Shown here piece after piece: positions 20,690 to 32,900 of a DNA stretch of 64,000 nucleotides (within the stretch, counting starts at the first letter, position 1; every line of letters begins with the position of its first letter). Made by a program: the position numbers and the translations under genes. This DNA is from Pictodentalium vernedei (lineage: Eukaryota > Mollusca > Scaphopoda > Dentaliida > Dentaliidae), in assembly GCA_031216915.1 (NCBI GenBank), contig CM062289.1, forward strand, positions 56,734,577 to 56,798,576, given 5' to 3'. The notes below the pieces were generated by a model. That model saw only the letters and a program-made list of their open reading frames with translations. It did not search any database and was not told the origin of the DNA.

Positions 20690-21810
20690 TCCGTTTTTTT
20701 CCTGGTGATTTGTACCGTTAATATATGTATGTATATTGTGCAGATGCAATAACGGTGCTTTCGACGTTTTTTTCTATGCAGATGATCTGAGAACAGAGCT
20801 TTATGGGATAGAACTATTTTAAGTTCGCGCGGTTTTCCTTTTTTTGGCGTTCCAGATCGCCGCCATTATTATTTTTATCATTCCACCAGCATACCAGCAT
20901 ATGATAATCATCAATATTCAAGGTAAGTATTTGAAAGCTATTTTTATGATGTTTCTGTAAGTATTAACCATCAGAAACCTATCCTGGCGTCACCATACAG
21001 TCCATTACTTACACATAAGTGAAGGATTCTACTTGGAAAACAATTGAGTCTGAAGTGGCGTTTCTCGCATTCGCTGCTCTGCGACTGCAACTCTCACTGA
21101 TCTGCAGGCAACTTGTTGCATAAACAACAGCGACAAGTTGCTCCCTCGCGAAATGTTGGCCCAGGTATATATCGCTAAATTGTAATGCCAATGGCCATGT
21201 TTACTGTTGTTTAAAAATTGAGCGTTTTTAACTTTGAGGAGGGGTGGTTTCCTTTGAAGTTTGATTCGACCAATGAAAGTCAAGTTCAAGAAATGAATCA
21301 TTTGGCCTGGTCAGTCACGGATTTCGTAAATAAACACACGAGGCATTCATTTAGATCGGCAAATTATCAAATCGTTTTACTTTTTACGAATTTGGAGTGC
21401 CGTAGATTTCTGCCCTATTAATAATAATTAATATGCTGGACGTTTTACCGGTGGGATTGGGAAGGAAGTATTCATTTCGATATTTATAATTAAGGGAGAA
21501 GTCGTTGTTGAACAAACAAACGGAGCATTCAAATTTTCATTAATTTACAACTCTGCCCAGGGTGTCGGGAGGCAGATTTGATCAGCGCACCGCCCCTGAT
21601 TCTAACCCGACATCTTTGCGACCTGAACTATTTATTTTCTCGAATCCATTTTATTGAACGCTCCTTTAACTCTCCGAAGCGTGGAACCTTTAAATCAAGT
21701 GTGCTCCCCAATTGGAAAATTCACCACGCGAAGGGCATTTCGAGTTCGTTCGACGATAATTATATTTTAAAAGCTTCTCATCAACACTGAAAGAACGAAA
21801 AGTTCTTCCG
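20690..21810. other. gene-free stretch
   Basis: AT-rich, no repeats of note and no supported exon. AAGGTAAGTATTTG near 20920 resembles a splice donor but is not attached to a credible frame. Confidence 0.3.
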
Positions 21811-21812
21811 AG

Positions 21813-21887
21813 AACAAGAGATTGTGTCTTTGAAAGGAACAAGAGATTGTGTCTTTGAAAGGAACAAGAGATTGTGTCATTGAAAGG
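21813..21887. repeat. 25-bp tandem repeat, 3 copies
   Basis: AACAAGAGATTGTGTCTTTG-type unit repeated at 21813, 21838 and 21863 with one substitution, so a recent minisatellite. Confidence 0.9.
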
Positions 21888-22149
21888 AGTTGTATACCGT
21901 AAACACAAAAACAATGTGTAGGCGTAAACACCCAAAACGAATTAAATTTACTCATATTTTGCAAATGTTATTCTTCACATTTCTGCTGTTCTGGCCTTGG
22001 CCTTGGGTAAGTCACAGACCTTTCTCATATGTGCTGTGTGCATCGTCGGATCGCCCATTCTATTGGCATTGTGGGTAATTTCAATGCCCCTCCAAAAATT
22101 GTAAACACTGAAGTGAGAGCTGTTTGGTGGTCGCCCAACACAACTTTGG

Positions 22150-22255
22150 GTTCGACGATTTACCCCATAGAACCCCATAGATATCCCCATAGAACCCCAT
22201 AGATACCCCATAGAACATCACCGGTACCCCATAGATACCCCATACTACATCAGGG
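22150..22255. repeat. CCCCATAGA tandem repeats
   Basis: Eight or so units of ACCCCATAGA(T/A) in a degenerate array. The C-rich phrase CAATGCCCCTCC..AAATTGTAAACACT just before it (22081) recurs at 29899. Confidence 0.75.
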
Positions 22256-22259
22256 AACC

Positions 22260-23960
22260 GGAAGATTCGGCCCAGTCTTTTTCGGCCCCAGTTATTGATT
22301 GGAGATAAGGCTGGAAAAAAAAGCAGTCTGAAAAAATTTGTCCAGGTATGTAATTTTACAACAATTTCAAGATCTTTGACTCAGAAATACAGAATGGATA
22401 TTGCTGAAGAAATACTCTTAATAATACCGTTCACAGCTTGTTTTAATACATTTCACTCGCTTTTATGTGAGCTGTGAACTGTGTCACTTGGAAGTAATTC
22501 TATACAAATGTTAACGACTCATTAATAAAACGTTTTACACAAGGTTTCGACTCTTGGGTTTTTTGTTTTTTTTTTACAAAAAAAACCCCATTCTATTAAT
22601 GGGTCGTTAAATGGTAAATCCGGGTCCGTCGTTTCACTCAATTACACCCAATTAAACCCAATCAACACAAAATTAACACTCAATTAATACCCAATTAATA
22701 AAAACGTCAAAAAAATGTTTTTTGGGGTGAATTCTAGGAACAAGACTATAGTGCGCCGATCGAACCCGTTACTTCGTCGGACAGTTTGAGGTAAGCCAGG
22801 GAGCAATTTCGCTAGAAAATTTTGATTCGCAGTTTTGCTAACCATTTTCGAAAATGATTGGCAATCCAAACGAATTGATTAGCAGTTTCAGGCCTATAGA
22901 TTTCATAACAGGAAACAGTATGAACAGAAATTCGATTTTTGAAAACAGTGTGTGTCGTGTTTAGCGCTGGTAATTTACCCTGCGTGCGCCCTTTTTTCAG
23001 ACAAAACCTATTGTGAAATACACCACAAAATATGTGTAAACTACAGGGTTTTTCTTACCGATCAGAGCCGAATATCGGCCCCATTCCTAATAGGAAACAG
23101 TCACTTTTTTGCCAGTTTCCTCCCAAATATTATTTCCCAATTCACTCAAGTTGGGTATTCATTTGTGTGTAACCAGTCGCTTATTTTTAAGTGACAATGA
23201 CCGAAAGCAGAAGGGGTTTACAGTGTAAAATTCTTTTGATGCGATGGTTTTCACTGGTGCTGATTTGACCTTGACCGGCATGTTCTCCTAGACGTCCGTG
23301 CTCTATTGGCCAATAATCATTCAGTTGTAATGTTGCACATCAAGGGAGCTAATTTCATTACCAACGGGTTCTGTGCTTCTCATAAACACGGTACCGATTG
23401 ACATGTTCCGTTCACATATGAAATCCTGTCTGATAACCTGTATTTTACCCACACCGTACCGTCTGATATTCCTGCTGACTGATGTCATGAAACAAATCGT
23501 CCCCAGACCGAATCGTCCCAAATTGTGTTATGCAATACATGATGAAAACGGTAAACCAATCATATGCATTCATCAACATAAATAGACGGGAGTTTCATCA
23601 TTCTCGCTAAAATTAATACGGAAATTCCAAGAAAACGTCACACATACGTCATTGGTTACTAAAATATCCTCAGCATGCGAGATGTAGGAATACCCAACTA
23701 CGCTCCCAGAACATAACAGTGTCGCGTCGTGTTTTCTTTACCGCGGATAGTCGGGATGTAAGTTAATATTTATTACCGGTAACCATACAAAATGCTTCGC
23801 TGTTGCACGATCCATTATTGCTTTTTGAATCGCAGCGTCGGGATTTTGTATCGCGAATTGCGATGCGAAGCTGGCGAAATTGCTGCCTGCAAGCTGCTAT
23901 AGAAAATTCAAACAACATTATAATATTGAAACATGAACCTGAAACTAAAAAAATACTCCC
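22260..23960. other. gene-free stretch
   Basis: Contains a short ATTAACACTCAATTAATACCC simple repeat (22630-22705) and two CCGAATCGTCC words (23500-23520) that also occur near 34555-34620. No supported gene. Confidence 0.3.
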
Positions 23961-23964
23961 CCTA

Positions 23965-24160
23965 ACGTAACCCTTTAGTAAGTTTACCCAACGCTGATAG
24001 CTGACGACACTTGCAACAAAAAATCTTGCAGAATTAAAATTTTCCATTTTTGGTCTAAAAGAAAGCATAGCTGCTGACCCTTCATTGGAACGAACAGAAG
24101 AGGCTTGTTACAATGAGGGGGCCAATCGGGCCATAAGCTGTTTTAATATAATGCAGCAAA
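23965..24160. mobile_element. TTAA MITE remnant (copy 4)
   Basis: AACCCTTTAGTAAGTTTACCCAACGC, GACGACACTTGCAA and a worn core (GACCCTTCATTGGAACGA...CAATGAGGG) are recognisable. The ends are lost. Confidence 0.45.
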
Positions 24161-24234
24161 ATTGTGAAAGTGTGTTGGGGGGTCCATTTTTTCTAGGTAA
24201 CCACGGAGGTGTACGATGGAAAATATGTTTTTAA

Positions 24235-24730
24235 GGGTACACGATGGTGGGGGTTTTTGATGATGCTGCTTGTTATACGCCCGCTTGCAAAATGGGACGT
24301 ATTATGTGAATGGTCTCATCGTCTGTCCGTCCGTCCGTCCGGACCAACAAATGGCGGGTTGTGTGGCTATAAATTGTTTGGCTACAAGCTCTCTCTGTGG
24401 CTTGTGAATTGTGTGGCTAATGTCCATCATTATGTTGGTCAAGTGTCTATCCAATGGTTGTGTGGCTATTTTTTGTGTAGACAAAGGGCGATTAGGAGAC
24501 TATTTTGTGTTATGTTATATGACTAGCCACAGTACCACTGGGACTGTCAATGGATATCCATACACTTGAGACATTTTTGTTCAAACCAGAAAAAAAAACA
24601 TTGTTTAAGAGGCTTTACATGTATATAGCCCTATAGATAAGAAGCTGTTTATACCATTATTTATTTTTGTCATTGTGTGGCTAACCACATAATACAAAAT
24701 AGCCACACAACCTCCCTTTATACACACAAA
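24235..24730. repeat. GTGTGGCTA-rich repeat element
   Basis: Begins with GTTATACGCCCGCTTGCAAAATGGGACGTATTATG and a (GTCC)n block, a form common at the 5' end of dispersed repeats of marine invertebrates. It then carries about nine GTGTGGCTA words at irregular spacing. Confidence 0.55.
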
Positions 24731-25970
24731 AGGTTTGAGCTGGGTTAAATTGGGCATGTGGATTTAGTATAACAAAATACAGGTTGGATTCATTTTCCGT
24801 TTCTAGCGGCCCATTTGCAGTAGAGTTATGGGAATTTTGCCCAAGTTCTCGTTTCTTGACGATAACTTACGATGTCATACATGGAATGGAAAGAAATTCA
24901 GTATGTGGGTTTATTAGGCCAAGAAAAAAAAGTGTTGTGGTTGGGGTTTCCCGATCGACCCTAATTTTTCCTTGCGACCCTAATCAATTTTTAACCCAAA
25001 TTTGCAAAAATTCAGTCACGCAATTTCATCGCGGAACGTATTTCCATCGCAATCCATACAAACGTCTTCATCAATTAAGTTCATGTACTATATATGTGCA
25101 ACTTGTAAGTACGTTTTAACAGGTCTTGCCGCGAGAGGTGAGCAATAAAAGCCTCGCATGCACCACGCTCTTGTCTATCCACTGTAGTATTGCGGGCGGA
25201 GTAAATAGTGCAAACACTTACAAACGTGATTGGACCTTCTGTTCGTGCAGTCCTTCGATTTTGAAAAACCCAGGTGCGCATTTAGTTGCTCGCTGCTTTT
25301 GGGATTCAGGCGCGCACTTTTTGTGGGGCACGCAACATCAGGCTTGTACACATTTTTTCGAGACTCACTACAATTTTTTGACGCACTAAAATAACTTAAG
25401 GTGCCTCATTGGAACGAGGATGACAATGCTGGTTACAATGTGGAGTAATAAGCTATACTTTTGAGGCATGAATCTGAAAACCCATTAAAATCTAAATGGG
25501 AGTTTTCATGAATAGTGTTAATGTAGTTGGACATGAGTCACATGACTGACAATAACACCCCTTAGAGCTCTCATTGACCTCATGCCTTGTCTGTCATTTA
25601 GCTGAGCAACTGGTTTATTGTTTATGCATTTTCACCAAATTTAATAGTCATTTCCTTTTGTTGAATTTCTAGCTTTGTGGTATACTGTAATTCCTGAATG
25701 GCATCGGTATCATGCTAATTACTGACTTACCGTACCAGGGAAAACTAAAAATACGAAACTGAAAAATACCCCGGGATATTAGCTCAAAAGATCAGACAAC
25801 AGATCATTAATTCAAGTTGGCTCCCAAGATGAGACCAGTGGATTACTTTTTTTCACCAGTACATGCCACCGGTTCGGGGAATATTTTCTCTCTGCTTTTT
25901 ATTACTTGTGTTGACTGGTGGCAGATGCTAAGTTATTTCCAATGAATGACAAATTATACATTCATTATTC
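24731..25970. other. gene-free stretch with MITE scrap
   Basis: CTCATTGGAACGAGGATGAC..GGTTACAATGTGGAGTAATAAGC (25405-25455) resembles the core of the TTAA MITE. No supported gene. Confidence 0.3.
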
Positions 25971-25971
25971 C

Positions 25972-26215
25972 TAACCCCTGTGGTAATCCCGGGAAGTGAA
26001 GCAGTGCTTGCTTACTGTGGTAAACAAGCTGTGTTTTACTGTTAAAATAGGATCCGGTAACCAATGCCTGGGGTGGTACTAGTAGTCCTCTAAAATGGGC
26101 AACATGGGTATAAACGATTGGCTGGACTTGATTTTATATCCATGTTGCGGTCACGATAAGTCGATTAGCCATTGTGCAGAAATATGAGAACTTAAACACT
26201 AATAAATAAATTATT
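25972..26215 (+). repeat. SINE family 2, best copy
   Basis: Reads GGGAAGTGAAGCAGTGCTTG, GTGGTAAACAAGC, GTTAAAATAGGATCCGGTAA and AAAATGGGCAACATGGGTAT, then the tail GTCACGATAAGTCGATTAGCC...AATAAATAAA shared with family 1. No tRNA box B is evident in the part seen. Confidence 0.7.
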
Positions 26216-26282
26216 CTTAAAATCAGCCTGTCTTATCAATTTTCATCCTTGTGATTCTGAAGTTAAATTGGTTCTATCTGAG

Positions 26283-26375
26283 TCCCTTCCGTTGAGGGCA
26301 CTATGCTAGCGAGGGCACTATTGGGTTCCCAGCGCAACACTATGAGAGCATAGTGCCCGAAACGGAAGGCATTAA
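26283..26375. repeat. imperfect hairpin
   Basis: CCTTCCGTTGAGGGCACTATGCT and its complement AGCATAGTGCCCGAAACGGAAGG with a loop that itself repeats GAGGGCACTA. Confidence 0.65.
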
Positions 26376-26901
26376 TGGGTTTAGCACATAACACCAACAC
26401 TTTTCACTCATAACTTTCCTTATCTGTGTCAGAATGTCTTGTCGATTTGAGTAATAAACAACACTCGTTTATTTCATGTAATTGACAAGACTGTGTACAT
26501 TGTATTTACTTGGGAACAAATAATTACAACACCCCCTTTTCTGTCTTAACAGAATTTACGGAGAATATTGACAGCATATTTAGTTATAACTAACAGTCTT
26601 TCGGCTCGGGTGTTCTAAAAAATAGAGAACATTCCTTTTCGAGAATCTCGAAATGCTCATTTTGTTTCTATTCGTCTCCACCATTTGTCGCCTGCTCAGA
26701 AGATAAGGGGAATCCTCTCGGGAATGTTTGCAATGCGCACGCACTATTGCATGACTCCGAGTACTATGCTTGACTCCGGGCACTTTATTGGTCTGATTCT
26801 TTATATGTAGTTGCATAATGGTGAGTTACAGATCGAATTTGTGTTTTGCTCTGGTTGACCTACTTTTGACAGGATTACAACCGTTGGACTTAGACATTTA
26901 A

Positions 26902-27144
26902 CTATTTACCTAACATGAAAAGCAGACGACACTTGCAAAAATAATTCTTGAATAACTAATTTTTTTCATTTTTTGTCTCAAAAACATAGGTTATGACCCC
27001 TCGTTGGAACGAGCTCGACGAGCTCGTTCCAACGAGGGGTCATAACCTATGTTTTTGAGACAAAAAATGAAAAAATAATGAAAATAAATTGGCGATTTTT
27101 GAGAATAGCGCTGGCCGGTTTTGGCCGTTACGTTGGGTAAAGGG
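26902..27144. mobile_element. TTAA MITE copy 5 (best preserved)
   Basis: TTAA at both borders (26898-26901, 27145-27148). Ends are CTATTTACCTAACATG and CGTTACGTTGGGTAAAGGG. The core palindrome is perfect over about 50 bases per arm, from CATTTTTTGTCTCAAAAACA to the centre GCTCGACGAGC. Confidence 0.85.
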
Positions 27145-27456
27145 TTAACTATTTAGCTGCATGCGGGTGCATTCCATTCATACTGATACACCTCGCTCTA
27201 AGCGGCAATCACCTCAAAGTGTTCTTTTTAATATTGGAATCAAACTGGCTAATAAAATGCTATTTTCTCTCAAGAAAATTCTAAGCATGGCTAAACAAAT
27301 CAATATATCAGTGATATTAAAAGCAGTCACTGGGCTTGAGGGGAACATTTCAGATCAACTGACCCAAAGCCGATATTTGAGGGACACCCGTTGAACAGAA
27401 ATGTTCCCCTAAAGCCCAGTCACCATTCTGTTATTGTACCAAATAAACACTCCCCT

Positions 27457-27859
27457 TACATGTATGACTGGGGGCGCGGTGGCTCAGTTGGTAGAGGTGC
27501 AGGCTGCAAGCCGAGAGGTCCTCGGTTCGAATCCCACCTGCGGCAACCGCGTTGTGTCCTTGGGCAAGACACTTCACCCCGATTGCCTACATGGGGGCAC
27601 GATGACGCTGTGTACTGAGGCGTACTGCACGTCGATGGTGCGCATGTCTTCAACCAATCTAACCCTGCCTGTGCTGTGGTGCAGAGTACAGAGTTACGAT
27701 GTTGGAGAGCTGACAGCTGCTCGTCGTTGCTCGGTGGTTCTCTCCGGGTACTCCGGCTTCCTCCACCCGTAAAACTGTCACGGTCACGATTAGCCATTGT
27801 GCATAAGTATGTGACCTTAAACACCAATAAATAAATAATAAATAAATACATGTATGACT
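27457..27859 (+). repeat. SINE family 1, full length with target duplication
   Basis: The element (27470-27846) has a tRNA-like head with box A TGGCTCAGTTGG and box B GGTTCGAATCC, which would serve as a polymerase III promoter. A body follows with TTGTGTCCTTGGGCAAGACA and GTACTGCACGTCGATGGTG, then a LINE-like tail GTCACGGTCACGATTAGCC and AATAAATAAA. A 13-bp duplication, TACATGTATGACT, flanks it (27457-27469, 27847-27859), as expected for LINE-driven insertion. Confidence 0.9.
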
Positions 27860-27959
27860 AAATATGGGGTTCTACACTAGTTACAGTTACGAACTAATAG
27901 CATATCAACCCAACCATGGAGAGTGGAGGGTTTGTCGATCTCTTACCAATCCATGCCGA

Positions 27960-28200
27960 AATCTACTGCACTTAAGGAATGTTATAGAAGTTTGGTTGTT
28001 TTGAGGAGGTGATTTAAATTACTTGATATTTATTTGAATATTTCTTAGATGCTATGGATTTCTGTAACATTCTCTCCAAAAAAAGCCTCCTTCAGCACCA
28101 TTCACTTTCCAAGATGCTGTGGGTTTCTGTAACATTCTCTCCTAAACAGCCCCTTCAGCATCATTCAGTTTCCAAATCCAAATGATTGTGTCTCAAATTT
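27960..28200. repeat. two-copy local repeat
   Basis: GATGCTATGGATTTCTGTAACATTCTCTCC (28048) recurs as GATGCTGTGGGTTTCTGTAACATTCTCTCC (28112), each followed by a CCTTCAGCA.CATTCA block, about 65 bp apart. Confidence 0.6.
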
Positions 28201-28384
28201 TAGAGAAATAAAATCAAATACGTTCAGTATAACTTCCATTTAAATTATCAAATCAATTATTTTTACAAATCCTTCAGGCCACATTCTCTGTTGTGGATGT
28301 CGAAGGAGACAGACAGGCACCTAGTTCACCTTATTTGGCCATTATTGGTGAGTGTTTTTTTTAATGACAAAATAGAGTCTGGGG

Positions 28385-28870
28385 GTTTAATCATGACCAG
28401 CCCAAACTGCATTATGTCCTTTGGCAATGTACTTAATCTTATACTTACACTTAATCATACTTCCTGAATGGTGACAGTGTGTACTGATGCATACAGCACA
28501 CTGATGTGCACTTACTTACTTTCAATCACTTCTAACTCTGCTTGTGCCAGGTTAGTAAGTTGGAGAGTCTTGGCAATTAACCCTTTACCTAACGAATCGG
28601 CCGCATCCACCCGCGTAATTCACAAATTAAGATGTTGAAAATTCAAAATTTTCCAAAAAATGTCAACAAAACCACATCATGTGACCCTCTCTTTGAAACG
28701 GGGTCGTCGATTTTTTTTGGAAAATTTTGAAAAATTTAAATTAAAATAATAAATTTTAATATTGTCGGCGTTGGGTAAAGGGTTAAGACTTGCCGGGGAC
28801 TCCAGCTTCCTCCACCTGTAAAACAGTATGCCCCTGGTTGTTGAAAGGCATTAAACACCCATCAACAAAT
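28385..28870 (+). repeat. SINE family 1, old copy split by a MITE
   Basis: Left part shows ATTATGTCCTTTGGCAATGTACTTAA and GTTAGTAAGTTGGAGAGTCTTGG. It is interrupted at 28577 and resumes at 28787 with CTTCCTCCACCTGTAAAACAG and a worn tail. Diverged, hence older than the copy at 27470. Confidence 0.65.
28581..28782. mobile_element. TTAA MITE copy 6, inside a SINE
   Basis: TTAA at 28577-28580 and 28783-28786. Ends are CCCTTTACCTAACG and CGTTGGGTAAAGGG. The core is a shorter foldback, ATTTTCCAAAAAATGTC... around GACCC..GGGTC. A different core with the same ends marks a sub-family. Confidence 0.75.
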
Positions 28871-28874
28871 GGTT

Positions 28875-29930
28875 CACTCCCACACACCTGCGCATCAGTA
28901 CTTAATATATACCAATATATACCAGCTCCCTGAATTTTGTCGCAGATGACGTGTGTTCAAAATCTGAAACCAAATGTTTATGAGCACACCACAATTAATT
29001 GTAAATATGTGACTGAAGGTATTGCTGTGGTAAGTATGGCTGATTTGTCTCATTCTTGACATGAGGGGTTAAATACTTAAGTGGAGGTAAAGTATTTCAT
29101 GTGCATATGTCCTTGAGTCCATGTACGGAAATGAAAGAGTGCATTCCATCCTCCAACACAGCTCAGGTTGGTTTTCCACTCAATACCCTCGGCTGCCAAA
29201 TAAATGTGATGATCCAAATGAGAGGTTATGTCATGCAAACTGAATGGAAATTAATAAACATGATGGTGCTTAACAACGTGATGTGGTGTTGAAACGATTG
29301 GCAATTTTTGGAAGTCGTCTAGTCGACGGGCATAATAGATTCAAAGTTGACTAGTTGCACCTTTCAGTCAGGGGACTAGATTTCATTTAGAATTTGGTCT
29401 TTGCACTGTTTTAGTATGCTATTTTGTGGTTATTTCAAAATTTGCGGTAAATACCAAACAGCAAACGTGATTGCATAATAAGATTAATAAAATTAAATTT
29501 GCCAGGAACCACCTTCTATGAAAAAAGACGAGTTAATTATGTGAAAACTAAAAGATAATACTTTCAGTAGTGAATAGTTGTGGAAGTCCGCAGAGAATTC
29601 ATAGTGGAAAGTTGGAACAAGTTGCAAACAAAAGTTCTGTATTGTTTTTCCTTCAAAGTGCACTGTCAGTGGCTGATGCAACAATTGGGCACCCTTTTGA
29701 AACTTGTTTTGGCTTTAATACAGATCAGTGTGGGCTGTGAAGGTGAAGTGCCAGTGTGCCACAGTTTTATCTTTGAAACACATGCACCTGATGTCTGCGA
29801 GGGAGAGGAAGGGGCTCGAGCTCAATCACTTAAAAGTCGAAAGACTATTATAGAATTCCTAATCGTCCATTCCACTTGTATTTTGGAATGTGGATATTTT
29901 CAATGCCCCTCCTGAAATTGTAAACACTTA
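28875..29930. other. gene-free stretch
   Basis: AT-rich with short open frames of ordinary random length (for example 29580-29915). No exon borders or known domains seen. Confidence 0.3.
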
Positions 29931-29936
29931 TTTTTT

Positions 29937-32900
29937 AGCTCACCTGAGCGAAGCTCAAGGGGAGCTTTACTAATCACTTTCTGTCCGTCGTCATCCGTCC
30001 GGCGTTAACTTTACATTATCGACTTCTCCTCCTAAACCACTAGCCCAATTTTATTCAAATGTTGGCTAAATGTTTATTACCTAATGCCAATTCAGATTTG
30101 TTCAAATGAAGTTGCCCCTCCTCCTGGGTGGTGCCACGCCCCCAAGGGGCACCAAAATCTTTGTAAATCTTCTTCTCATGAACCAGCTGTAGCAGAGACT
30201 TGATATATGGTGTGCAGCTTCCTTTTGAGGTGTAGACTCAGATTTGTTCAAGAGAAGTTTGTGGGGCTATACTTGGCGTCGTTATGGGAGGGGCAAAATG
30301 TTTTGCCCCGCCCAAAATTTCTATTTTCCAAACCGAGAGGCTGATTTGAACTAAATTTTATGTGAGGGCTTATTGGGTCATGAGTACTTGATTTATGCAA
30401 AAAAAAATTTCCCGCAGCCCCGTGGGAACCGCAGGAGCTAAAAATAGAAAAAATTTAAAACGCCCATATCTCCAAAACTGCACGGCATTGAGAATTTTTA
30501 TTTGGTGTGCAGCTTCCTTAGGACCAACAGAAAGGATTGGTAAAAAAAAATTGTCATCGGTTTTATCATAGGGTACAGTTTCGGGACTTTGAAAAAGTGC
30601 TGAGTCAGCACTTTTTAACACTGTAGGCAATGGGAAAAACATTAAAAAATCTTCTTCTCCACTTTTGATATTTGGCATGCAACATTGTAGGGTGGATCTG
30701 ATTCAAGTTTGTTCAAATCGGCTCCCTAGATTCATATTTGGGCTCACTATAGGAGCTCGAATTCGAACTTAGTGCATTTCAGGCAAATTTCTTCAAAAAT
30801 CTTCTTCACCAGATCCAGCAGGCAGAATCTTTTGATATTTGGTATGCAACGTTGCGGGGTAGAACTGATTCAAGTTTGTTCAAATCGGCCCCCTGGATTC
30901 ATATTTGGGCTTACTATAGAAGCCTGAATTCGAACTTAGTGCATTTCGGGCAAATTTCTTAAAAAATCTTCTTCTCCAGATCCAGCAGGCAGAATCTTTT
31001 CATATTTGGTAAGCAACATTGTGGAGTGGATCTGATTCAAGATTGTTCAAATCGGCTCCCTGGGTTAATATTTGGGCTCAGTATAGGAGCCCGATTTCGA
31101 ACTTAGTGCATTTCAGGCAAATTTCTTAAAAAATCTTCTCCAGATCCAGCAGGCAGAATCTTTTGATATTTGGTATGCAACATTGTAGGGTGGATCTGAT
31201 TCAAGTTTGTTCAAATCGGCCCCCCTGGGTTCACATTTGGGCTCAGTATAGGAGCCCGATTTCGAACTTAGTGCATTTAGGCAAATTTCTTAAAAAATCT
31301 TCTTCTCCAGATCCAGCAGGCAGAATCTTTTGATATTTGGTATGCAACATTGTGGGGTGGATCTGATTCAAGTTTGTTCAAATCGGCTTCCTAGATTCAT
31401 ATTTGGGCTCACTATAGAAGCTCGAATTTGAACTTAGTGCATTTCATGCAAATTTCTTAAAAAATCTTCTTCTCCAGATCCAGCAAGCAGAATCTTTTCA
31501 TATTTGGTAAGCAACATTGTGGGGTGGATCTGATTCAAGTTTGTTCAAATCGGCCCCCTGGGTTTATATTTGGGCTCAGTATAGGAGCCCAAATTTGAAC
31601 TTAGTGCATTTCAAGCAAATTTATTAAAAAATCTTCTTCTCCAGATCCAGCAGGCAGAATCTTTTGATATTTGGTATGCAACATTGTGGGATGGATCTGA
31701 TTCAAGTTTGTTCAAATCGGCTTCCTAGATTCATATTTGGGCTCACTATAGAAGCTCGAATTCGAACTTAGTGCATTTCAGGCAAATTTCTTAAAAAATT
31801 TTCTTCTCCAGATCCAGCAGGCAGAATCTTTTGATATTTGGTATGCAACATTGTGGGATGGATCTGATGCAAATTTGTTCAAATCGGCTCCCTAGATTCA
31901 TATTTGGGCTTACTATAGAAGCTTGAATTCGAACTTGGTGCATTTCAGGCAAATTTCTTAAAAAATCATCTTCTCCAGATCCAGCAGGCAGAATCTTTTG
32001 ATATTCGGTATGCAACATTGCGGGGTGGATCTGATTCAAGTTTGTTCAAATCGGCCCCCTGAATTCATATTTGGGCTCACTATAGAAGCTCGAATTCAAA
32101 CTTAGTGCATTTCGGGCAAATTTCTTCAAAAATCTTCTTCTCCAGATGAAGCAGGCAGAATCTTTTGATATTTGGTATGCAACATTGCGGGGTGGATCTG
32201 ATTCAAGTTTGTTCAAATCGGCCCCTGGATTCATATTTGGGCTTAATATAGAAGCCCGAATTCGCACTTAGTGCATTTCGGGCAAATTTATTAAAAAATC
32301 TTCTTCTCCAGATCCAGCAGGCAGAATCTTTTGATATTTGGTATGCAACATTGTGGGGTGGATCTGATTCAAGTTTGTTCAAATCGACTTCCTAGTTTCA
32401 TATTTGGGCTCACTATAGAAGCTCGAATTCGAACTTAGTGCATTTCGGGCAAATTTATTAAAAAATCTTCTTCTCCAGATCCAGCAGGCAGAATCTTTTG
32501 ATATTTGGTATGCAACATTGTGGGGTGGATCTCATTCAAGTTTGTTCAAATCGGCTTCCTAGTTTCATATTTGGGCTCACTATAGAAGCTCGAATTCGAA
32601 CTTAGTGCATTTCAGGCAAATTTCTTAAAAAATCTTCTTCTCCAGATCCAGCTTCAGAATCTTTTCATATTTGGTATGCAACATTGTGGGGTGGATCTGA
32701 TTCAAGTTTGTTCAAATCGGCCCCCTGGGTTTATATTTGGGCTCAGTATAGGAGCCCAAATTTGAACTTAGTGCATTTCAGGCAAATTTCTTTGAAAATC
32801 TTCTTCTCTAGATCCAGCAGGCAGGATCTTCTGATATTAGGTATGCACCATGCTTAGGGGGGTGAGATTCAAGTTTGTTCAAGCCAAGTCCCTGGGTTCA

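Noticed and set aside
27470-27545. tRNA gene
   Set aside because: The A and B boxes belong to a SINE head. It is followed by a SINE body, an A-rich tail and a 13-bp target duplication, and the fold is not a proper cloverleaf.
29580-29915. 111-codon plus-strand frame
   Set aside because: No domain, no splice borders, composition not distinct from chance frames.
31791-32267. Two minus-strand frames
   Set aside because: Translations of the 167-bp tandem units, repeating the same phrases.
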